Under the pieces are notes generated by a model. The model ran no database searches and had not been told where the DNA came from. It saw nothing but the letters and a program-made list of their open reading frames with translations. From Elephas maximus indicus (taxonomy: Eukaryota; Chordata; Mammalia; Proboscidea; Elephantidae), in assembly GCF_024166365.1 (NCBI RefSeq), contig NC_064822.1, positions 143,350,823-143,414,822 on the forward strand: a stretch of DNA of 64,000 nt. The letters run 5' to 3'. A program made the translations under genes and the position numbers. Below are positions 56,336 through 64,000 of the stretch, in pieces (the first letter of the stretch is position 1; each line of letters starts with the position of its first letter).

Positions 56336-57063
56336 ATAGGCAGGTAAGTACTGATAAAAAAAAATTTATTTTTTATTTAAGTACTGATATGTTCCTATTT
56401 ATTTTTCTAAAATTTGTGCTTTTCGGTTATTTATGTTTGGAGAGAAAATTACTCATCTTACATGAAGCTATTTCCTTAGTAATTCATTATTACATGTGGA
56501 GGGAATGGCATCCAAAGAACATGAGTTTATGAAAAACATACTATGCATTTTAGTTTACCTTAATTTCATTTGAAAACTGAAATAAATGTGATAAATGGTA
56601 ATGCCATCAAACTTTTATGGGGGTGTGATATTATTATATACTTATTAAAGTTACTCTCCCTCTTTAATTAAAATAAAAAAAAAACACATTATAGGTTTTT
56701 TTTTGTTTGTTTTTAGTGTGTGCATTTGCTTATAATAACTTTAGATAAAAAGTGCCTTAAAAGCATTATGTTGTTATAAGCCTTAATTCAAATAGAGTCT
56801 TACATGGGAGAGATTCCACTAGTTGGGATAATTTCTCAGAATGATTTTCTAATTAGTCCATACTTATCATACCTGAACAAGATGAAATGAGACATACAAA
56901 CTATAAAATTACTGCTTTTATAGGTTTAACGTCCATCCACAATTAGGAAACTGTTTGGGCACAAATTATGATTTGTTCCAGGTTTTCAACATTGACAACA
57001 GTGTATCAGAAAAAAAAAAAAAAAAAACCTTAGAGAAAATCTCCAGTTATTCTGTGAACATAC
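56336..57063. other. Intron flank of the PDZ exon, no other feature recognised
   Basis: AT-rich DNA between an LTR and the donor of the PDZ exon. A-rich runs lie near 56672-56683 and 57010-57027. Confidence 0.5.
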
Positions 57064-57273
57064 CACTCCATTGACTGAGAGCAGCTGGTCTCCTCTTTTG
57101 AGGCCTCCGTGTCTTTCCGCCACTCCTCCGGGAATGATGCGAGAGATATAAATGGGGGAATTTTGCTCCTTTCCTCCCATCACATTAAAACCAAGGCCTT
57201 CATCAGTCTTTGGCAGTTCGACTACCCGAGGGTGGGAGTGGCCTTCGCTAGCTGCAAAAGCTGCAACTGTGGC
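57064..57273 (-). CDS. LIN7A: LIN7A coding exon, most of PDZ domain, residues 92-161
   Basis: This 210-bp exon encodes 70 residues from [17 protein letters not shown] to DQLLSVNGV. It contains the PDZ carboxylate-binding loop ([11 protein letters not shown]) and strands B to D, including [18 protein letters not shown]. The acceptor on the minus strand has a pyrimidine-rich tract (cttttctttcag|GCC) and the donor is GTG|gtatgt. Both ends are phase 0. The open frame continues beyond both splice sites, but the extra residues show no family similarity, so the exon limits come from splice signals and homology. The PDZ domain binds C-terminal peptides of membrane proteins. The intron to the upstream exon is about 2.5 kb. 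No substitution, frameshift or loss of a key residue is visible. Confidence 0.96.
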
Positions 57274-57449
57274 CTGAAAGAAAAGATGGTCATTTGGTAA
57301 CAACATGAGAGAAATAAGGCTAATCTTTTGCTTGTGGTAGTCGATCAGACAACTCCTCATATTATTATAGCTTTCTCCTGTGAAAGAAAGAACACAAGAG
57401 GGAGGGGCTTTTCTTCATTTACATGCCACCTATGATTCCTTCCTTTCGT

Positions 57450-57690
57450 AAGGCCCCGCCCAGCCATTTCAACTTTATAGAGCTTATCTATCATGATAAC
57501 ATTTTCTCTTCTTAGAAGTCTTTCCCAATGACCAAATAGCCTTTTGGTACATATACCACCTACATAGTACTGTAATTATTTTGTACATGTCTTACCTATG
57601 AGCACCTTAAGGGCTGGGCCTGTTCTTACACTTCTTTGTATGACACACAGTATAATTTGGTGCTTGACCACAAATGTTCATAAATATGTA
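57450..57690 (+). repeat. L2/L1M-like relic
   Basis: AGAAGTCTTTCCCAATGACC, ACCTATGAGCACCTTAAGG, GCTGGGCCTG and TATGTATTGAATTAACAG. Confidence 0.5.
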
Positions 57691-59221
57691 TTGAATTAAC
57701 AGAGGAGCATTTATAGGTATATATACTTGTGAATACGTATCTTGCTATTGCCAGAACACCAGCTTAGCACGTTTAGTTTTTTGTTTTTTTAATAATAAGG
57801 ATGCCTAAAAGAAAGAAAGAAAGAAAGAAAAAAACTAGAATAATAGATTCAGACAGGTTACTATTAATTGAAATCAATATTCCATATAATTATGAGAGGT
57901 CCTCTTATCTGGCACAGATTTGTTTCTATATTTTAACGTCTCAACTTACTATAGTGATTTATGCAAAATGAACAATGTTTGCCACCAAAGAATTTAAAAG
58001 TTTAGACACTCTATTGTTTTATACCTTGGTATACAAAACATCATTTAACATGGACTTAAAGTTTTATTTTAAAATTAATATATTAATTTCTTCAAAAAAC
58101 TTCAAGAAAATAACTTACCATGAGTTCCTGCTTTGCCCCCCACCCCCCTGTAAAAATAAAATAGCAGCATTTAAGTTGTTTCTATCAAGAAAAGATTCTC
58201 TGCCTGCTTCTTATTTTCCACTTCCATTAACCCGCCTCAACCATAGTTGATTGGATGCCTACTATAAAGTGATTTACTCAACCCTGTGAAAATATTGATT
58301 CTCAACTACTGTACATTCTTTTCCACACACAGCATTATCACATCAACTTAGCATTATGCTACTGTCTGCATTAAGTGAAAGACAGTGAATGACATGGAAA
58401 TAATGGCTTGTTTTTAGCTACATGCATTTGCTCATGCAAACCTTGTCGTCATGCATAGATTTTAATGGCTGACATGGATGCAATGCAGACAGCCCAGAAA
58501 CAACCAGAAAATATTGTGCTATTGCAACATTATGCTGCTATCCTGCTGTTCTACATGAATAAGAAATGAGAATGGTAAAACGCTACATAATTCACTTCCC
58601 CCTTAATTAAACCATGTAGGGATCATTTTTCTACGTGTGTTCCACTTCAGTACAAGCAAAGCATGATGTAATGATAATAATACACCCTTTTTTTGGTCTG
58701 CGTTGAAAACAAACAAAAAAACCAACTTACAAATCTACAGTGTTCAGTTAGTTTGAATACAGAATAAAAATTAAAAATCAGGAGAGAAAACAAATAAGAG
58801 GTGATATAAGACATAAAAGAACTAAAAGGAAAGTTAATGATTATTTTCACCAACTCTTACTCCTATAGCTTGATATAAAGATATAAGCTTTCAAAAAGCA
58901 AGTTGTATATCTATTATAGCATTTCTGTATTTGTAAAATGAGACCTGCATCAGTGATTTTAGTTTAAAATTACTGTTTCCTAGTGGTCTATTTTCCAGAT
59001 AATTTCACGATCCTGTTGCTATAATATTTTAGTTAGTAGGGTTCCCACAATCTCTGGATTTGGGTTTTTAAAGAGAAAATGTGGTCACTACCACAAAAGG
59101 TAGGAGGCCTTCCTTTTAGATTAATGTCACATTGGTTCAGCAGTCTACCCACTGCTCAGTTGAATACACAGAAAAAACCTAGATGAGTGGGTTTAAGGTG
59201 AATTCCTTTCTTGTCTAAATC

Positions 59222-59380
59222 TTTGTTGTCATGTGCCATCAAGTCAATTCTGACTCATAGCAACCCTACAGGACAGAATAGAACTGCCCCATAGGATTTC
59301 CAAGGAGCAGCTGGTGGATTCGAACTGCCAACCTTTTGGTTAGCAGCCTGAGCTCTTAACCACTTCACCACCAGGGCTCA
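59222..59380 (-). repeat. AfroSINE
   Basis: TTGTTGTCATGTGCCATC, AAGTCAATTCTGACTCATAG, CCTACAGGACAGAATAGAAC, GTGGATTCGAACTGCCAACC and CTTCACCACCAGGGCTC. Confidence 0.94.
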
Positions 59381-59745
59381 TCTTTAGACCTGTGCAAAGA
59401 AATCTTCATGCATTGAATAGGGAACAGGTTCTTTTCTATCAGAACAATGTGTCAGAAAACCACATAGTATTTCACACAATGAACCAGTAGATTTGCTTGT
59501 GCCAAATGGACATTTAGTGAGCTTAATGAAATCATTCTCCTTTCTTAAGCTACAGAAGCAGCAGAAACGTTCAATTTTCCATTAGGATTTTTACCTGGGA
59601 AGTAGTACTGGTCTAGACTCTGGGCTGCCACTGATGTCTAAATTCTCTTACAGTGTACACACGAGAATACCTGAAACACACACGCGCACAGTCAATTACT
59701 AGATCACTGGGGTCAAGTATATTTTTAAAGTTATTCAAGCCTTAC

Positions 59746-59817
59746 CTTTGCTGTGGCCCTGGCACGGAATTCAGGACAGCCATTAACAGTTATCGTTTCA
59801 TGCATATATTGATATAC
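59746..59817 (-). CDS. LIN7A: LIN7A coding exon, residues 68-91 (partial gene)
   Basis: This 72-bp exon translates to 24 residues beginning VYQYMHETITVNG and ending FRARATAK, matching the linker between the L27 and PDZ domains of LIN7A/VELI1. On the minus strand an acceptor (acattttag) precedes GTATATCAA, and a strong donor (AAG|gtaagg) follows. Both junctions are phase 0, so it joins the next exon (57064-57273) without a frame change. LIN7A is a cytoplasmic scaffold of the LIN2(CASK)-LIN7-LIN10 complex that helps sort receptors and channels at synapses and epithelial junctions. The exon is too short for ordinary ORF finding and was placed by homology and splice sites. Paralogues LIN7B and LIN7C are similar here, but the downstream tail identifies LIN7A. 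By family gene structure this is probably exon 4 of 6, which is inference. Confidence 0.93.
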
Positions 59818-60181
59818 CTAAAATGTTCACATAAAACAAAGAGAATGTGTAAGAACTTGAAGAATATGATTTTTCTTGTTGCAATAAATCTTCATTGTAA
59901 GATAGATATTCCCTATCAAAAAGTAAAATAGGTTCAAATCAATTATCCTGATAATTTGAACCTAAAACTCTCCTATTTGGGGAGAATGGGGCCAGGTGGA
60001 CAATTTTACTCAGAAGTTTTTAATTTGCCTATCCATGTTCATCAAATATAAAAACGCTGCCCTTTACTCTGTCAGTAAAAATTTTTACCTTCATATATAG
60101 ATTTATCTCTCAAGCATGTGATAAAAGTTATGAAAATACTTAATTCCTAAATTTTGGCAACACTTAAAAACATTTTGTAAT

Positions 60182-60381
60182 TTCCCTGGGTGGGAAAAAT
60201 GGTTAATCACTAGACTGCTAACCGAAAGATCGGTGGTTCAAACCTACCCAGAGGCACCTCGCAAGACAGGCCTGGTGATCTGCTTCCGAAAGGTCGCAGC
60301 CTTTAAAAACCTATGCTCTACTTTGCATACGTGGGATTGCTATGAATTGGAACCGAATTGATGGCAACTAACAATAAGAAG
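60182..60381 (+). repeat. AfroSINE, CACC-type, RTE-tailed
   Basis: TCCCTGGGTGGGAAAAATGG, CTGCTAACCGAAAGATCGG, CAGAGGCACCTCGCAAGAC, CTTCCGAAAGGTCGCAGC and TGATGGCAACTAACAATAAG. Confidence 0.92.
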
Positions 60382-61796
60382 GCTGGGAAAACACCATCTG
60401 TTCCTTGGTGCAAACTTTATCATTTTGGAAGGTACATTACTGTTAATGATACACATTCGCAATTTTGAACATTTACGACATAATCTACTTTGTGAATCTA
60501 TTTTACTTTGAGTGGGTAGAATTATTAACGAGAGCTTTAAGTATAGAGATGGAGTGGTATTCAAGAGCAAAGACATGTAAAGTAAGAGACTCTTAAATGA
60601 AATAGAAAGGATGGGGGTAAAACCTGGACTGAGAATGATGTAGAAAGCATACAGATTTTTTTTTAATGAAATTAAGTTTGAACTTTAATATATAATTTGG
60701 AAGCTATGAACTCTTGGTTAAACCATTTCACTACTTTGACCCTCTTTTTGCCCATCTGAACAATAAGTAAGGTTATACGGTTGTTGTCTTTATAGAAATG
60801 TTTTCAAAGCACCTGAAACCTACAGGCAGTCTTTAAACTACAAATATTATTACTAACGAATTTTACAGATACAACTACAGAAATTGCTGAAACATAGTAA
60901 GAAAAATATTTTGCATCTAAATTGCCAGGGGTGGGATTATGGATCATAAATCTTTATACCAGTGGTGAAATTAATTGCTTCATTTTTAAATTAACTGAAG
61001 TATGGTGAATGACTCTTAAAGCATAGTTCAAAGAAGACATTTGGAAAAAAATAACGAGATTAAATATGTTGAAGTACACACTCATTTTGGAGATTTAAAT
61101 AATAAAAAAACCATAAAAAAAAAAAAACCTACTGCATAATGGATGGAGGTAAAAGTCCATTTGATACTATGTTAGAGTATTATTTGGGAACGGCCAAAGA
61201 TAAACTAGGAAAACTGCAATTGAGTATTTTTTTGCCCTTTCTATTTATCTTATTTTTTTTTTTAAGTCAAAGGTTATTAAAGTGAATTCAAAATTTGATT
61301 AATTCAGCTATTCAACAACTATTCATTGAGTGTCCAGGACTAATCTTCTCTCAGCATTTTTTAGCTGGCTCATATTGTCTCAAATATATTTGGTTGAATT
61401 TTCATTAATGCTGACTCACCTTCCCTAGGAGGCATGGTTAGAAGGAAATAGACAATGTGGTCTGGACTGGGAAGGTTGGGACACTTTCACATCTACCTTT
61501 TAGTTTTGAACCTCCACTAAACAACTGGAGGGTTTGTGGACTCTGGGATCTGTTGCTGAAAATTCTCCAGGTTACCAGAATAGCTGATAAACATGTTTCC
61601 ACATCATTTCCTTGAAATTGCATCATTTTGTTTTGTAGAGATAGCCTTTCCACAGATACAGTCTTTTATCTGTCCTAACAGTCCATTTGAGAGAATTTTC
61701 CCTGTCTTGCTTCTCTTGTTAATAATCCCTCTCAAATCTGACCCCTTCTATTCATCCTAACTCATTATCTCTTGCTTAAGTACTGCATGAAAAAAG

Positions 61797-61947
61797 AAAA
61801 CCAAACCTGGTGCTGTTGAGTCGATTCTGACTCATAGTGGCCCTATAGGATGGAGTAGAACTGCCCCATTGGGTTGCCAAGGAGTGGCTGGTGGATTTGA
61901 ACTGCCGACCTTTATGGTTAGTAACTGAGTTCTTAACTACTGTGGTG
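61797..61947 (-). repeat. AfroSINE
   Basis: AAACCAAACCTGGTGCTGTT, GAGTCGATTCTGACTC, CTATAGGATGGAGTAGAAC and GATTTGAACTGCCGACC. Confidence 0.93.
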
Positions 61948-61949
61948 TG

Positions 61950-62420
61950 TGCCAGTTACCAAACACCACCCATGTCAGTTATCATCATCAAGTACCTACC
62001 TGGCTATGTCACTACCATGCTCTTGAGTATCTGCAGCCCCTACAGTAAGGGCAGAAAAGACAAATGCCTAAAGGAGCCAACTCAATGCCATTAATGTACC
62101 CTAGCCTCTTCTCTAGTCTTATTTTCCTACTGTCTTTTCTCCTTCCCCAATATTCCCAAATATGTCACACCCATCCAGTTACCCAGACCTTTGCACATGT
62201 TTCCTCTGCTTGGAATGTCCTTCCACTTGACAGACTCCTATTTATCCAAGTTTAACATTATAATTAAAGGCTCAATTCAGGTGCCATCTTCTCTGTAAAA
62301 CATTACCTATCTCTTTCAAGCAGAGAAAGTGTCTCCCTTCTTAGTTCCCTAGCCATCTGATTTTGTCTGGGATTATTTTGTTTATCATTTGATTTCTTTC
62401 CATGCATCCAAGGATGTTTA
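61950..62420 (+). repeat. L2-like 3' relic
   Basis: CCAGACCTTTGCACATGTTT, CCTCTGCTTGGAATGTCC, TTCAGGTGCCATCTTCTC and CCTAGCCATCTGATTTTGTC. Confidence 0.65.
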
Positions 62421-62635
62421 TGAGGACAATCACTTAACAAATAATTGAGAGGTAGTCATCAAGCAATAAAAACAAAAGATAATTTTGTATATGCTGGGGA
62501 TAAAGTGAACACCTAAAAAACACCACAAATTAAGAATAAATACCACACATTAAGAGATTATTACAACCTAATTTGAACTGGGAATTAAAAAGTGGGATAT
62601 TCAAGAACTAGTAGTGGGCAGGGGATAATTGTACA

Positions 62636-62830
62636 GGCTCTGGAGGCAGCTTGGACAAAAAACCCTGGTTGTGGCACTTATTAATTGTGTGACCTTGGTT
62701 GGTTACTTGATTTCTCTGGGCTCCTCATTTAAAAAATGTATCTTAAAAGTATTAACTACCTTCTAGGTCTGTTATGAGTATTAAATGAGAAAAGAGAAGT
62801 TTGTGGCACATAGAAAGACTACCAAAAATT
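62636..62830 (+). repeat. MIR
   Basis: GGCTCTGGAGGCAGCTTGG, AATTGTGTGACCTTGGTTGG, TTGATTTCTCTGGGCTCC and TATGAGTATTAAATGAG. Confidence 0.82.
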
Positions 62831-62851
62831 AGCTATTATTAGTAGTAGTAT

Positions 62852-63005
62852 TTGTTGTTTGTTGTTAGGTGCCATCGAGTCGGTTCAGACTCATAGTGAC
62901 CCTATAGGACAGAGGAAAACCACCCCATAGGGTTTCCAAGGAGCAGCTGGTGGATTCCAACTGCCAACCTTTTGGGTAGCAGCCAAGCTCTTAACCACTG
63001 CGGTT
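62852..63005 (-). repeat. AfroSINE
   Basis: TTGTTGTTAGGTGCCATCG, AGTCGGTTCAGACTCATAG, CCTATAGGACAGAGGAAAAC and CCAACTGCCAACCTTTTGG. Confidence 0.94.
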
Positions 63006-63092
63006 GCTTCCTAACTTATTTAACCCTAGAATCTTTTGGGGAGCATTCCCTAGGACTACCATGCACACTCTTTGCAAGAAATTGATCTAAGG

Positions 63093-63300
63093 CAGTGCTT
63101 CACATCTGGGACAAATTCGTAGGAGATACTGGTAATATCTGGAGACACCTTTCATTGTCACAACTGGGGAGGGGATGGTGCTACTGACATCTGGTGAGTA
63201 GAAGCCAGGGATGCTGCTAAACATCCTGTAGTGCACAGGGCAGCGCCCACAGCAAGGAATTATTTGCCAACATGTCAAATGCTGACGTTGAGACACCTTG
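63093..63300 (-). mobile_element. MER20-like hAT element
   Basis: Left end CAGTGCTTCACATCTGGG and right end CGTTGAGACACCTTG are MER20-like termini. Inside are TGGAGACACCTTTCATTG, GGGATGCTGCTAAACATCC and TGTAGTGCACAGGG. The 8-mer atctaagg flanks it exactly (63085-63092 and 63301-63308). Confidence 0.9.
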
Positions 63301-63441
63301 ATCTAAGGAATCAAGCTATACTTTTCTCTTCTTATGCAATAATCATTAAGCCATAAAAACACACTTGCCCAGCACTGAGTAAAAGGTCTTGTAAATGTTC
63401 AATAAATAATTGTTGAAAAGTCACTTATTGTAATTCTGGTG

Positions 63442-63600
63442 TGCATTTAATGAGGGCTTATCCTGGGCCAAAAGTGATGCTAAGCACTTTACATCCATAT
63501 GAGCTCATTTAATTCTCACAACTTATGGTCCAGGTGCTCTACACACAAGGGAACTGACCACAGAGATGGTAACATACCTGACCACATGGCTAGTCAGTCA
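63442..63600 (-). repeat. MIR
   Basis: TTTAATGAGGGCTTATCCTG, GATGCTAAGCACTTTACATC, CTCATTTAATTCTCACAAC and ACCACATGGCTAGTCAGT. Confidence 0.8.
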
Positions 63601-63942
63601 CCGGTTTGATACATAAAATTTTAATCTATCTGCTTAGCAAATATTTCCTCTTCAATGGTCTTTGGCTTTCTTATATAAAATACCATCAGACCACTGCAAT
63701 TTTGGCAGCATGCATGGAAACAAAAACTTGCAGATATCACAAATATTTCTTTATATCTCCACAAAAGGCATCTAAGTTTTCTATGGTAAAAAAAAAAAAA
63801 GAATTTTTTTTTTTTTTTTTTTATGGTAGCTACTATTAAATAAGTGGTGGCTGTAAAATATACAATGCAACAATTCTGCAACCAACACTGCATCACTTCA
63901 TATGAAAGGGAAATACAATTTTAACCCTCCTCACCCCCCCAC

Positions 63943-64000
63943 CCTGGGTAGCACAAATAGTTTGCAACCAGCTGCTAACCTAAAGGTTTCTGGTTCAAAC
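63943..64000 (+). repeat. AfroSINE, cut by the window end
   Basis: CTGGGTAGCACAAATAGTTTG, AGCTGCTAACCTAAAGG and TTTCTGGTTCAAAC give the head of the SINE. Confidence 0.88.

Larger units (their letters stand above)
16080..57063 (-). other. LIN7A: LIN7A last intron (about 41 kb)
   Basis: This interval lies between the donor after GVNGV-coding sequence (GTG|gtatgt) and the acceptor tgtctttcag before the terminal exon. It is 40,984 bp and splits the PDZ domain between a beta strand and helix B. Its content is almost entirely interspersed repeats and decayed sequence. It includes a 5-kb L1 in antisense, a 1.65-kb RTE copy, several LTRs and about 25 AfroSINEs in both orientations. I found no further LIN7A exon inside it. 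Human LIN7A also has a very large last intron and hosts the microRNA gene MIR617 (recalled knowledge). Confidence 0.9.
57274..59745 (-). other. LIN7A: LIN7A intron between linker exon and PDZ exon
   Basis: This 2,472-bp intron has gtaagg at its donor and ctttcag at its acceptor. It holds a weak L2/L1M-like relic (about 57450-57690), an (AAAG)n run near 57809-57829 and one antisense AfroSINE (59222-59380). The rest (about 57830-59220) is AT-rich sequence in which I recognise nothing. Confidence 0.88.
59818..64000 (-). other. LIN7A: LIN7A upstream intron, 3' portion
   Basis: This is the sequence upstream of the residue 68-91 exon and must be intronic because the preceding coding sequence (residues 1-67 in the family) is not found. 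It contains AfroSINEs, an L2-like relic, two MIRs and a MER20. The stretch 60382-61796 shows no recognisable feature apart from A/T-rich runs. Confidence 0.75.

Noticed and set aside
56986..57360. Full 124-codon frame as a LIN7A exon
   Set aside because: Only 57064-57273 aligns with LIN7A. The extensions lie beyond clear AG and GT splice sites.
63778..63823. A-run/T-run hairpin near the right end
   Set aside because: A GAA break separates the A- and T-runs. It is probably a simple low-complexity block and prone to sequencing error.

Overview
The window is AT-rich mammalian (eutherian) DNA, almost certainly from an afrotherian and most likely an elephant or close relative. The diagnostic evidence is several dozen AfroSINE copies (tRNA-derived SINEs beginning GGAGCCCTGGTGGCG and carrying a GCTGCTAACCAAAAGG box), RTE/BovB-type LINEs that share their 3' tail with those SINEs, and a lineage-specific MaLR-like LTR family. 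Older pan-mammalian repeats (MIR, L2/L1M relics, MER20, MER5-like and Tigger-type DNA elements) are also present. No prokaryotic or viral gene organisation is seen.

One host gene is supported: LIN7A, on the minus strand. Its last three coding exons are present, encoding residues 68-91 (59746-59817), 92-161 (57064-57273) and 162-233 plus stop (15861-16079) of the 233-residue protein. Together they give the complete PDZ domain and the glutamine-rich C-terminal tail. All three exons have AG/GT borders and phase-0 junctions. The last intron is about 41 kb and makes up most of the window. The region above 59817 is upstream intron. Below 15861 lie the 3' UTR (end not determinable) and downstream DNA. 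The L27 domain and promoter lie beyond the right edge.

The rest is layered mobile-element history. At 6533-9898 a MaLR-like LTR is split by an RTE LINE, which is itself split by another LTR of the same family, with target-site duplications supporting the layers. At 28863-33812, inside the last intron and antisense to LIN7A, a 5'-truncated L1 with a 17-bp target duplication keeps an uninterrupted 875-codon reverse-transcriptase reading frame, although its endonuclease part is frameshifted. A second RTE copy lies at 46043-47695. A CR1/L3-like relic at about 50400-52085 is punctured by several AfroSINEs. A tRNA-Gly-like sequence at 55348-55419 appears to head a composite repeat whose body recurs at 39462-39660.

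I found no convincing undescribed biological system. The observations most worth checking are the composite tRNA-Gly-headed repeat, two strong inverted repeats (6434-6476 and 44359-44589), a possible miR-617-like segment at 38841-38862 and the nested LTR/RTE/LTR locus. No CRISPR array or operon was seen, and no functional RNA gene is demonstrated.
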